Positions 7,844 to 14,964 are shown, numbered from the stretch's first letter. The stretch is DNA of 19,615 nucleotides from Patescibacteria group bacterium (GCA_020148085.1 JAHCRD010000004.1:1-19615); one strand, 5' to 3'. A program made the numbers and translations. Notes: a model not told the origin generated them from the letters alone.

Positions 7844-7864
7844 AAAGAAAATTAGGGCTATGAT
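7836..7864 (+). promoter_or_regulatory. Putative ruvA promoter giving a near-leaderless transcript
   Basis: TTGAAC (7836-7841), a 17-bp spacer, then TATGAT (7859-7864). A start 7 nt after the -10 would fall near 7871, only about 3 nt before the ruvA ATG at 7874. The -35 sits in the first codons of uvrB. Chance matches are frequent in AT-rich DNA, but spacing and position both fit. Confidence 0.45.
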
Positions 7865-7891
7865 TAAATAAGTATGCTATCTTTCCTTCAA
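7863..7891 (-). promoter_or_regulatory. Putative uvrB promoter overlapping the ruvA promoter
   Basis: On the - strand, TTGAAG (7891-7886) is followed by a 17-bp spacer and TTTAAT (7868-7863). Transcription would begin near 7856, giving a leader of about 12 nt before uvrB. Its -10 overlaps the ruvA -10 by 2 bp and its -35 lies in the ruvA coding region, so the two promoters should compete for polymerase. Confidence 0.4.
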
Positions 7892-8449
7892 GGAAAAATT
7901 ATTTTAAAAAGAGAGAAATTTATAATCTTAGGGGTAAATGGCTTAGGGTTTGAGATTTTTTTATCTCAGCGCTCACTCGATAAAATACCACAAATTAAGC
8001 AAAACCTCAAGCTGTTTTGTTATTTGGATGTTGGTGAGAGAAGTTTGAAATTGTATGGTTTCTTAACTTACGAGGAGCTTGAACTTTTTGGACTTTTGCG
8101 AAACATTTCTGGAGTTGGACCAAAAGCCGCCTTGGAAATTTCTTCCATCGGGTCTCCAGAAAAAATTAAAAAAGAGATAGAGAAAGGAAACGAGAAGATT
8201 TTTGTGGGCGTTCCGGGAATTGGTCAGAAAAAAGCAAGAAAAATTATCTTAGAACTTTCTGGAAAACTGAAAAGTCCTGAATCCTCTCCTAAAAAAGAAA
8301 CAATTCCAGAAGACGAGGCCTTTTTAGCTTTAGTTAATCTTGGTTTTCCCAGAGAAGAAGCAAAGAAAGCTTTGGCCCAACTTCCCAAAGAAATTAAAAA
8401 TTCTCAAGAGAGAATAAAACAAACCCTAAAAATTTTAGGAAGAAGATGA
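7874..8449 (+). CDS. ruvA: Holliday junction branch migration protein RuvA
   Basis: A 191-aa RuvA, which binds four-way DNA junctions and recruits the RuvB motor. The N-terminal OB-fold (1-63), 'LLRNISGVGPKAALEI' and 'FVGVPGIGQKKARKIILEL' (the two helix-hairpin-helix motifs, about 70-130) and the C-terminal RuvB-contact domain (about 146-191, 'DEAFLALVNLGFPREEAKKAL') are all present. It is divergent from uvrB across a 30-bp gap and overlaps the next gene by ATGA (8446-8449). No ruvB or ruvC is in the window. Confidence 0.97.
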   Translation: MLSFLQGKIILKREKFIILGVNGLGFEIFLSQRSLDKIPQIKQNLKLFCYLDVGERSLKLYGFLTYEELELFGLLRNISGVGPKAALEISSIGSPEKIKKEIEKGNEKIFVGVPGIGQKKARKIILELSGKLKSPESSPKKETIPEDEAFLALVNLGFPREEAKKALAQLPKEIKNSQERIKQTLKILGRR

Positions 8450-9762
8450 GAACAAAAAACTTCCTTGAAAAATTTATTCCCTCCTCCTTGTTGAACTGGT
8501 ATCATTTTTTACTGGCTTTTTTGGGGGCTTTTTTTTATGGACTTCCCTCCCAAAAATTAAAAATCATCGGCATTACTGGCACCGGAGGCAAATCAACCGT
8601 GGTTGAATTTTGTCATCAAATCTTAAAAGAAGCAGGTAAGAAGGTAGCTTCAATTTCTTCCATTAGTTTTAAAATAAGAGAAAAAGAGTGGAGAAACGAA
8701 TTGAAAATGACCATGCCAGGAAGATTGAAACTCCAGAGATTTTTAAGGCAAGCAATAAATGCTGGCTGTGAGTATGTAATTTTAGAGGTAACTTCCGAAG
8801 GAATTTTACAGCATCGTCAAAGATTTGTTGACTTTAATACAGTTGTCTTTACCAACTTAGTGCCAGAACATGTTGAAAGACACGGCTCTTTTGAAAAATA
8901 TCGAGAAGCCAAAGGAAGACTTTTTGAACAAACTAAAAAAATTCATATTCTAAATTTAAATGATGAAAATACGGAATATTTTTTAAAGTTTGAAGCAGAG
9001 AAGAAAATTGGCTTTACAACTCTTGGAGGTCGAACCTCCTCAAAAAGTTTAACCTCGGTCATTGAAGCAAAAAATATTCAAGAAGGACCCGCTGGAATAA
9101 GTTTTATAGTTCAAAATACTAAGTTTAACCTCAACTTATTGGGTAAATTCAATACCCCTAATGCTTTAGCAGCAATTTGTGTTGGCTTATCTCAGGGAAT
9201 TGATTTGGCAACTTGTCAAAGGGCTTTGGAAAAAATTAAAGTTATTCCTGGCCGAATGGAAATTGTTATTGGAGAGCCCTTTAAAGTAATTGTTGATTAT
9301 GCCCACACACCAGATTCTTTAGAGCAAGTTTACAAAACTATTCAAAATTCAAAATTCAAAATTCCTAATTCAAGATTAATCTGTGTTTTGGGGGCGACTG
9401 GTGGTGGAAGAGATAAATGGAAAAGGCCAAAAATGGGAGGAATTGCAGCAAAATATTGCAATGAAGTTATTATCACCAACGAAGACCCATATGATGAGAA
9501 TCCCCTGCAGATTATCAATGAAATAGAGCAAGGGATTCTCAAACTCAAAACTCAAAACTCAAAACTCAAAACTTTCCAGAAAATTTTGGACAGGCGAGAA
9601 GCCATAAAAAAAGCTCTTAGCTTTGCAAAACCTAATAATGTAGTGGTTATTACTGGCAAAGGTTCAGAGTCCTGGATGTGTGTTGCTAAAGGCAAAAAAA
9701 TTCCCTGGGACGACAGAGAAGTTGTTCGCGAACAACTTCACGAATTAAAAATTAAAAGTTAA
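8446..9762 (+). CDS. MurE-like Mur ligase lacking the N-terminal UDP-binding domain
   Basis: A 438-aa Mur ligase. The ATP loop 'GTGGKST' is at residues 45-51, against roughly 110 in standard MurE, so the UDP-MurNAc-dipeptide-binding domain is missing; a hydrophobic stretch (about 17-36) takes its place. The central domain ('LEVTSEGILQHR', 'TNLVPEHVERHGS') and C-terminal domain are present, with 'GATGGGRDKWKRPKMG' (from residue 316). MurE would add the third amino acid to the peptidoglycan stem. The specificity motif position reads 'EDPY' (346-349) instead of the DNPR typical of diaminopimelate enzymes. Residues 298-311 and 366-377 are loops encoded by heptanucleotide repeats. It is coupled to ruvA by ATGA and ends 2 bp before archease. 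The true substrate is uncertain. Confidence 0.85.
   Translation: MRTKNFLEKFIPSSLLNWYHFLLAFLGAFFYGLPSQKLKIIGITGTGGKSTVVEFCHQILKEAGKKVASISSISFKIREKEWRNELKMTMPGRLKLQRFLRQAINAGCEYVILEVTSEGILQHRQRFVDFNTVVFTNLVPEHVERHGSFEKYREAKGRLFEQTKKIHILNLNDENTEYFLKFEAEKKIGFTTLGGRTSSKSLTSVIEAKNIQEGPAGISFIVQNTKFNLNLLGKFNTPNALAAICVGLSQGIDLATCQRALEKIKVIPGRMEIVIGEPFKVIVDYAHTPDSLEQVYKTIQNSKFKIPNSRLICVLGATGGGRDKWKRPKMGGIAAKYCNEVIITNEDPYDENPLQIINEIEQGILKLKTQNSKLKTFQKILDRREAIKKALSFAKPNNVVVITGKGSESWMCVAKGKKIPWDDREVVREQLHELKIKS
9337..9378 (+). repeat. Heptanucleotide repeat array in the MurE-like gene (first)
   Basis: Six 7-bp units: ACTATTC, then three identical AAAATTC, then CTAATTC and AAGATTA. They encode residues 298-311 (Lys/Asn/Ser-rich), a loop directly before the strand that leads into 'VLGATGGGRD'. 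The reading frame is kept. Confidence 0.8.
9541..9575 (+). repeat. Heptanucleotide repeat array in the MurE-like gene (second)
   Basis: Four perfect AAACTCA units and a degenerate fifth (AAACTTT). They encode residues 366-377, another Lys/Thr/Asn loop, between the 'IINEIEQGI' helix and the 'ILDRREAI' segment. The unit differs from the first array, so the two are not simple copies. Confidence 0.8.
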
Positions 9763-9796
9763 AAATGCAAAATTACAATTCAAAATTCAAAATTTT
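9743..9796 (+). repeat. Heptanucleotide repeat array forming the MurE-like/archease junction
   Basis: About seven 7-bp units (AATTAAA twice, AGTTAAA, AATGCAA, AATTACA, ATTCAAA twice). The array supplies the last codons and stop (9760-9762) of the Mur ligase and the start codon (9765) and first residues of archease, so the gene boundary itself is built from repeat. Confidence 0.75.
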
Positions 9797-10187
9797 AGAA
9801 CATCGGGCAGATCTTAAGCTGCAAATTTTTGGGAAAACCAAAGAAGAGTTGTTTAAAAATGCGGTTTTAAGTATGGCAGAAGTTATGAAGGCGGAGACAC
9901 AAAAACCAGAGAAGAAAGCAAAGAGAGAGATTAAAATAAAATCCACCGATTTGCCAGCTTTATTAGTTGATTTTTTAAGCGAGATTTTATATCTAACTCA
10001 AGTCAATAAAGAAGTTTACAACAATGTAAAATTTAAAAAATTTTCAGATACCGAATTAGAGGGGGAACTAACAGGTCAAAAAGTAGAAAGGTTTGGTGAG
10101 GATATAAAAGCAGTAACCTATCATAGTTTAGATATTCACCAAAAAGAAGACGGCACTTGGGAAGCAACAGTGCTTTTTGATATTTAA
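9765..10187 (+). CDS. Archease (RtcB activator)
   Basis: A 140-aa archease, the small protein that speeds guanylylation and turnover of the RNA ligase RtcB. The family marks are 'LEHRADLKLQIFG' near the N-terminus (usually EHTAD) and the C-terminal 'VTYHSLDIHQKEDGTWEATVLFDI', whose terminal acidic region is part of the metal site. The first ten residues come from heptanucleotide repeat DNA and are probably not structural. rtcB lies one gene downstream, on the same strand, which strongly supports the assignment. Confidence 0.92.
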   Translation: MQNYNSKFKILEHRADLKLQIFGKTKEELFKNAVLSMAEVMKAETQKPEKKAKREIKIKSTDLPALLVDFLSEILYLTQVNKEVYNNVKFKKFSDTELEGELTGQKVERFGEDIKAVTYHSLDIHQKEDGTWEATVLFDI

Positions 10188-10217
10188 AGAATCTTCAAGT
10201 AAGATGATAGAGAAGTT

Positions 10218-11123
10218 ATGAAATCAAAAGTAGCTTTAGTTAAAGGAAATTCAAAGGAGGAGAATTTGAAGAGAGCTCTGGAATTAATTGAAGATGAAAT
10301 TAATATTTCCAGACCAATCTTAATTAAGCCAAATTTTGTTTCAACCACAATTCCTTTAGCTGCAACTCCAGTTGAAACTGTGAGAACATTGATTGATTTT
10401 TTAATGAGTCGGGGCCAAAATGAATTTATTATCGGAGAAGCTTCCAGTGGGAATACAAATGATGGTTTTGCAAACTTTGGTTATTATGAACTTAAAAAGA
10501 AATATCCAGTGAAATTGGTTGACCTTAACCAAGATCGCTTTGAAAAAAAGAAAATTTTTGATCGAGAATTTAATCCAATTGAAGTTAGAATAGCCAGGAC
10601 TCCCCTCCACTCTTATCGAATTTCGGTTACCCGTCCAAAAACCCATGACACGGTGATTGTCACTCTTTCTTTGAAAAATATGATTGTTGGCTCTTTGATT
10701 GGAGAAGATAAAGGAACTTTGCATCAAGGATTCAAGGCAATAAATTTAAACTTAGTCCACTTAGCAAAATATATTTTCCCAAACTTAAGTTTAATAGATG
10801 GTTGGGTAGGAATGGAAGGAGATGGACCCTCTTTTGGAAAAGCGATTTCTCTGAGGGTAGCTGTTGCTAGCACCAATCCTCTAGCTTGTGATATGGTAGT
10901 AGCAAAACTGATGGGGTTTGACCCAAACCAAATTGGCTACCTTTGGTATCTGAGCCAACTCGGATTTGGCCCCAAGAGGATAGAAGATGTTGAAATTTTG
11001 GGTAATAAAATTGAAGAGTGTAAAGCACCTTTCAGCCCTCACTCCAGACACCAAGAGATGTTAAATTGGAAAATTGATAATTGGCAAGAAATTTTAAAAA
11101 CTTTAAAACAAAATGATTTATAA
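10218..11123 (+). CDS. DUF362 domain protein
   Basis: A 301-aa protein of the DUF362 family, recognised from 'LIKPNFVSTTIPLAATPVET', 'IIGEASSG', 'SVTRPKTHDTVIVTLSLKNM', 'LIDGWVGMEGDGPSFGKA' and 'ASTNPLACDMVVAKLMGFDP'. Many DUF362 proteins carry 4Fe-4S ferredoxin motifs; none is visible here, since Cys residues are too few and not clustered. The biochemical role is unknown. It sits between archease and rtcB and overlaps the rtcB start by 11 bp, so it is translated with them; whether it takes part in RNA repair is not shown. The start is preceded by GAGAAG, one of the few Shine-Dalgarno-like sequences in the operon. Confidence 0.88.
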   Translation: MKSKVALVKGNSKEENLKRALELIEDEINISRPILIKPNFVSTTIPLAATPVETVRTLIDFLMSRGQNEFIIGEASSGNTNDGFANFGYYELKKKYPVKLVDLNQDRFEKKKIFDREFNPIEVRIARTPLHSYRISVTRPKTHDTVIVTLSLKNMIVGSLIGEDKGTLHQGFKAINLNLVHLAKYIFPNLSLIDGWVGMEGDGPSFGKAISLRVAVASTNPLACDMVVAKLMGFDPNQIGYLWYLSQLGFGPKRIEDVEILGNKIEECKAPFSPHSRHQEMLNWKIDNWQEILKTLKQNDL

Positions 11124-12558
11124 AAAAGATTTCAAGAAGATAAACAATTATTTGTGGGAAATACCTAAATCTTTTAGAGCTGATATGAAGGTGCCAGCTC
11201 GAGCTTATGTTACAGAAAAAATGCTGGAAGAGAGTTTTAAAGACAGGTCTCTCGGGCAGCTGGTTAATGTTGCCACCTTACCAGGGATTGTAAATTACAG
11301 TATGGCTATGCCAGACATGCACGAAGGTTATGGTTTCCCCATCGGAGGAGTGGCAGCCATGGATATGAAAACAGGAGTGATTTCGCCGGGTGGAGTTGGT
11401 TATGACATCAACTGCGGAATGCGGCTTTTGAAATCTGATTACTTAGAAAAAGATATCAAGCCTCATTTAGAAAAGTTAGCTACCGAAATCCAAAAAGAAG
11501 TTCCTTCTGGACTTGGCCGAGGAAGGAAAATAAAAATTGATATTGAGAGTATAAACCGAGTTTTAGAGGGTGGAGCAAGAAGATTAGTTGAGCAAGGTTA
11601 TGGTGAAAGAGAAGATTTGGAAAATTGTGAATCAAACGGAAGATTACCTCAAGCTGATGCCTCTTTTGTTTCTGATAGAGCCAAAAATCGAGGTAGAGAC
11701 CAAGTAGGGACCTTGGGCTCGGGAAATCATTTCTTGGAAATCCAAAAAGTTGAGGAAATTTTTGACGGAGATGTAGCTAAAATCTTCGGTCTTTTTAAAG
11801 ACCAAATAGTTGTTATGATTCATACCGGCTCAAGGGGACTTGGGCACCAAATTGCTACCGATTACATCAGAATAATGATGCAAGCTATGGCAAAATATAA
11901 TATAAGATTGCCCGACCGTGAACTAGCAGCTTGCCCAATAAATTCTTCAGAAGGTAAAAGATATTTCTCAGCTATGAGCTGTGGAGCAAATTATGCTTGG
12001 GCAAATCGGCAGATGATAGCTCATTATGTTAGAAAAGCTTGGAAAACGGTTTTAGGCGAAAAGGCATCGCCACTTATTGCTCTTTATGATGTTGCCCATA
12101 ACATTGCAAAAATTGAAAGGCACGAAGTCGATGGTAAAGAGCAAGAAGTTTGTCTTCATCGAAAAGGTGCAACAAGAGCTTTCCCACCCGAAGACCCAGA
12201 AATTCCAGAAAAATACAAGGAAGTTGGTCAGCCAGTTTTAATTCCAGGTTCAATGGGAACTGCCTCTTATGTTTTGGTTGGAACCAAAGAAGGAGAGGAA
12301 GCTTTTTATTCAACTTGTCACGGAGCAGGACGCATGATGTCGCGGCATGCAGCTATCAGAAAATTTCCCGGCAACGAGGTGGTAAGAGATTTGGAGACAA
12401 AGGGAATTATTGTTAAATGTCGGAGTTTTAGAGGCATTGCTGAAGAAGCTCCTTTAGCTTATAAAAATATTGATGACGTTGTTGAGGTCGTGCATAATGC
12501 CGGTCTCTCAAAAAAGGTTGCAAAATTAGTTCCCTTAGCTGTTATTAAAGGAGAGTAA
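11113..12558 (+). CDS. rtcB: RNA-splicing ligase RtcB
   Basis: A 481-aa GTP-dependent RNA ligase that joins 2',3'-cyclic phosphate (or 3'-phosphate) and 5'-OH ends. All family blocks are seen: 'MPDMHEGYGFPIGG', 'GGVGYDINCGMRLL' with metal-binding Cys101, 'GTLGSGNHFLEIQ', 'MIHTGSRGLGHQ', 'YDVAHNIAK', 'IPGSMGTASYVLVG' and 'STCHGAGRMMSR', whose His403 corresponds to the guanylylated histidine. Length matches the longer archaeal-type RtcB. It ends the ruvA-to-rtcB operon. With archease present, it should be a full multiple-turnover ligase for tRNA halves or damaged RNA; no prfB or RtcA homologue is nearby. Confidence 0.97.
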   Translation: MIYKKDFKKINNYLWEIPKSFRADMKVPARAYVTEKMLEESFKDRSLGQLVNVATLPGIVNYSMAMPDMHEGYGFPIGGVAAMDMKTGVISPGGVGYDINCGMRLLKSDYLEKDIKPHLEKLATEIQKEVPSGLGRGRKIKIDIESINRVLEGGARRLVEQGYGEREDLENCESNGRLPQADASFVSDRAKNRGRDQVGTLGSGNHFLEIQKVEEIFDGDVAKIFGLFKDQIVVMIHTGSRGLGHQIATDYIRIMMQAMAKYNIRLPDRELAACPINSSEGKRYFSAMSCGANYAWANRQMIAHYVRKAWKTVLGEKASPLIALYDVAHNIAKIERHEVDGKEQEVCLHRKGATRAFPPEDPEIPEKYKEVGQPVLIPGSMGTASYVLVGTKEGEEAFYSTCHGAGRMMSRHAAIRKFPGNEVVRDLETKGIIVKCRSFRGIAEEAPLAYKNIDDVVEVVHNAGLSKKVAKLVPLAVIKGE

Positions 12559-12568
12559 ATCTTTTTTC

Positions 12569-12597
12569 TTGAAAAAATAATCAAAACAAGTTAAAAT
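12569..12597 (+). promoter_or_regulatory. Putative promoter for the small ORF and the NIF3-family gene
   Basis: TTGAAA (12569-12574), a 17-bp spacer and TAAAAT (12592-12597), in the gap after rtcB. The predicted start near 12604 gives a leader of about 44 nt before the ATG at 12648. Both boxes match consensus at five of six positions. Confidence 0.55.
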
Positions 12598-12647
12598 GCA
12601 AAATATTATGTTAATCTTTCCTAGATATTTTTTATTTAGGTTCAGCT

Positions 12648-12821
12648 ATGTTAAAGAAACGACTTCCCAGAAGCCAGAGAAAATATATTCGCAAAGAGAA
12701 AGCTCGGATCCGCCGAGAGGTTTTAGATTTGAAGCAACAAGAAAAATTAATTAATGAACTCTACAAAAAATTTTTAAAAGATAAATTAACAAAAGTAAAA
12801 GAAAAAAATGAAAATAAATGA
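12648..12821 (+). CDS. Small basic hypothetical protein (57 aa)
   Basis: The protein starts 'MLKKRLPRSQRKYIRKEKAR' and is strongly basic and helical throughout, with many Lys/Arg and a Glu/Gln-rich middle. I do not recognise it. Support for a real gene is its position: it follows a good promoter, and its end overlaps the start of the NIF3-family gene by 14 bp, a spacing seen between true operon genes here. The charge suggests RNA or ribosome binding, but that is inference. No Shine-Dalgarno is visible; an AGG lies 9 nt before the start. Confidence 0.5.
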   Translation: MLKKRLPRSQRKYIRKEKARIRREVLDLKQQEKLINELYKKFLKDKLTKVKEKNENK

Positions 12822-13755
12822 AATTTACAATTTGGCAATCAAAATAGGGACCAAAGCCGATTTTCGGGGAGAGGAAGGAGTTAAGAAATTCTTGGAAAGA
12901 AAGAAAAAGAAATACGAGAAACTTGAACCAAAAGAGAAAGAAGAATTTGACAAAGAGGCATTAGAGAATCCCTATTTAGATACCAGGATTTTGAATGTTA
13001 CTGGAAATAAAGATATAAAAAAAGTTTTAATTGGCATTGATATTGCTCCAGCTGAGATTTTGTTGGCAAAAGAACTTGGCAACATTGATTTAATAATTTC
13101 CCACCATCCCTTGGGAAAGGGTCTGGCTAATTTAGCTGACGTAATGGAGCTTCAATGCGATGTTTTAAGTCAGTATGGGGTGCCAATAAATATTGCTGAG
13201 GGTCTAATGAAAGAGAGAATTGAAGAAGTTGCCCGAGGACTTAATGCTGCTAACCACCAAAGAACGGTAGACACAGCAAAAGTTTTAGGATTTAACTTAA
13301 TATGTTTGCACACTTGCTGTGATAATTTAGCAGCTAAATTTCTAAAAGATAAAATTGAATCAAACAAAGACATAGAAAGAGTTGAGGATTTAATGGAAGT
13401 GATAAAAGAGATTCCAGAATATAAAGCAGCAATAATGATTGGAGCAGGACCCAAAATTTTTGCTGGCAAAGAAGAAAATCGCTGTGGCAAAATTGCTCTA
13501 ACTGAACTCACTGGTGGTATGGAGGGTTCTCCAAAACTTTATGAGAAAATGGCCCAAGCTGGCATTGGCACAGTGGTTGGAATGCATTTGGGAGAGGAGG
13601 GTCGAAAAGAAGCTGAAACAGCAAATATAAATGTTGTTATTGCTGGCCACACTTCTTCTGACTCTTTGGGAGTAAACTTATTTTTGGATGAACTTGAGAA
13701 AAAAGGAATAGAAATTGTTCCCTGTTCTGGTTTAATTAGAGTTTCCAGGGTGTGA
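12808..13755 (+). CDS. NIF3-family metal-dependent protein
   Basis: A 315-aa member of the NIF3 family (often annotated 'GTP cyclohydrolase I type 2', a label of doubtful value). Metal-ligand candidates are His99-His100 ('SHHPLGKG'), His168 and Asp172 ('LHTCCDN') and His281 ('AGHTSSD'). It differs from the standard form: before the core 'VLIGIDIAPAEILLAKE' there is a charged N-terminal extension of about 70 residues containing 'KFLERKKKKYEKLEPKEKEE'. The C-terminus 'GIEIVPCSGLIRVSRV' is complete. Its actual reaction is unknown. It is co-transcribed with the small basic ORF and ended by a clear terminator. Confidence 0.85.
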   Translation: MKINEIYNLAIKIGTKADFRGEEGVKKFLERKKKKYEKLEPKEKEEFDKEALENPYLDTRILNVTGNKDIKKVLIGIDIAPAEILLAKELGNIDLIISHHPLGKGLANLADVMELQCDVLSQYGVPINIAEGLMKERIEEVARGLNAANHQRTVDTAKVLGFNLICLHTCCDNLAAKFLKDKIESNKDIERVEDLMEVIKEIPEYKAAIMIGAGPKIFAGKEENRCGKIALTELTGGMEGSPKLYEKMAQAGIGTVVGMHLGEEGRKEAETANINVVIAGHTSSDSLGVNLFLDELEKKGIEIVPCSGLIRVSRV

Positions 13756-13774
13756 CCTCTTTTACTCAAACTTT

Positions 13775-13808
13775 CTGGCTTTTTATCTTGGTGAAAAGCC
13801 AGTTTTTT
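13775..13808 (+). terminator. Intrinsic terminator after the NIF3-family gene
   Basis: A perfect 9-bp stem (13775-13783 with 13794-13802, CTGGCTTTT/AAAAGCCAG), a 10-nt loop, then six T residues (13803-13808). It lies 20 bp after the NIF3-family stop. Its loop and T-run overlap the next promoter. Confidence 0.8.
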
Positions 13809-13816
13809 GTTATAAT
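13788..13816 (+). promoter_or_regulatory. DUF763 promoter nested in the terminator, near-leaderless
   Basis: TTGGTG (13788-13793, in the hairpin loop and its edge), a 17-bp spacer, then an extended -10 TG-T-TATAAT (TATAAT at 13811-13816). The start would fall near 13823, about 2 nt before the ATG at 13825. The same extended -10 is seen before the receiver genes. Confidence 0.6.
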
Positions 13817-13824
13817 AAAAAGAT

Positions 13825-14964
13825 ATGAGAACCGGAGTTGCCACAGTTCCATTGGATTATGGAAGATGTCCAAGATGGCTTTTTGAGAGAATGAAGCGAC
13901 TTTCTCAAGGAATAGTTTTGGCTATCCGAGAAGAATTTGGGCCAGAAGAAATTTTAAAAAGATTGTCAGATCCTATTTGGTTTCAGAGTTTAGGATGTGT
14001 GATTGGCTTCGACTACAATAGTTCAGGATTAACCACTACTACTTTAGGAGCTCTCAAAGAAGGACTTCGAGGTTTAGAAAATGAATTAGGCCTTTTCGTT
14101 TGTGGTGGCAAAGGAAAAACCTCAAGAAAAACCCCTCAACAAATTCAAGAATGGGGAGAGTTTTTGAGATTCCCGATGGAGAAAATTGATAAGTTGGTTT
14201 ACGCCAGTAAAATTTCAGCCAAGATAGATAGCTCATGTTTGCAAGACGAATTCCAAATTTACGCACACAATCTTATCTTTACAAAATCTGGCCAGTGGAA
14301 TGTAATCCAGCAGGGGATGAATATAGGCATTCAAAAAGCCAGACGTTATCATTGGTCCTCCTCCAAAGTTAAAGATTTTATTGAAGAGCCTCATTCTGGA
14401 ATCATTTCTGATGTTCGAACAAACCCCTTAAATTTAACAGCGAGAGAAAGTAGAGAAAACAAAGAAATTTCTACAGAGTTAGTGACAGAAGAACCAAAAA
14501 CATTCTTAAAGGATATAAAATTAGTTTCAGAAAAAAGTAGTCATTTAATAACCCAAAAAAGATTAGCAGGGTTTGCTGAAATGGAATTAAAAGATGTTGA
14601 ATTTCATTGGCACCCGGTCGTTCAGGAGAAATTTGATCTAAAACGGTTAGAGAAAACAATATTTTTCGCTAAATCACAACATCCTCAAAACTTCGAGCAA
14701 CTTTTGGCTCTCAAAGGAATTGGGCCCAAAACAGTAAGAGCCCTTTCTTTAGTGGCTGAAATAATCTACGGTGCCAAACCCTCTTATGAAGACCCAGCGC
14801 GGTATTCCTTCGCTCATGGGGGGAAAGATTCTACACCATTCCCGGTTGACAGAACTACCCTAGACACTACTATTGCGATTTTAGAAAAGGGAATTCAAAA
14901 AAGCAGAATTTCAATCCGAGAAAAACTCCAAGCCCAAAAAAGATTGAGCAAGTTAAATTTATGA
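13825..14964 (+). CDS. DUF763 domain protein with helix-hairpin-helix motif
   Basis: A 379-aa protein of the DUF763 family, known mainly from archaea and thermophilic bacteria and without an established function. The N-terminus 'MRTGVATVPLDYGRCPRWLF' fits the family and fixes the start. Further conserved-looking blocks are 'KTSRKTPQQI', 'KIDSSCLQDEFQIYAHNLIF', 'GQWNVIQQGMN' and 'RRYHWSS'. Near residues 288-312, 'LLALKGIGPKTVRALSLVAE' is a helix-hairpin-helix, which suggests DNA or RNA binding, and the tail has 'DPARYSFAHGGKDSTPFPVDR'. A nuclease or nucleic-acid processing role is inference. It heads an operon with cell-envelope genes; ATGA (14961-14964) links it to a short ORF. Confidence 0.9.
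   Translation: MRTGVATVPLDYGRCPRWLFERMKRLSQGIVLAIREEFGPEEILKRLSDPIWFQSLGCVIGFDYNSSGLTTTTLGALKEGLRGLENELGLFVCGGKGKTSRKTPQQIQEWGEFLRFPMEKIDKLVYASKISAKIDSSCLQDEFQIYAHNLIFTKSGQWNVIQQGMNIGIQKARRYHWSSSKVKDFIEEPHSGIISDVRTNPLNLTARESRENKEISTELVTEEPKTFLKDIKLVSEKSSHLITQKRLAGFAEMELKDVEFHWHPVVQEKFDLKRLEKTIFFAKSQHPQNFEQLLALKGIGPKTVRALSLVAEIIYGAKPSYEDPARYSFAHGGKDSTPFPVDRTTLDTTIAILEKGIQKSRISIREKLQAQKRLSKLNL

Noticed and set aside
9337..9575. Heptad arrays considered as a CRISPR or satellite
   Set aside because: Units are only 7 bp with no spacers and keep the reading frame of a conserved enzyme.
12559..12580. Terminator after rtcB
   Set aside because: Only a weak T6/A6 pairing with a 4-nt loop is present, with no GC stem; the TTGAAA part fits a promoter better.
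13539..13844. A 101-codon - strand frame over the NIF3-family end and DUF763 start
   Set aside because: It is antisense to two real genes, the terminator and the promoter; its composition is a shadow of the coding frames.
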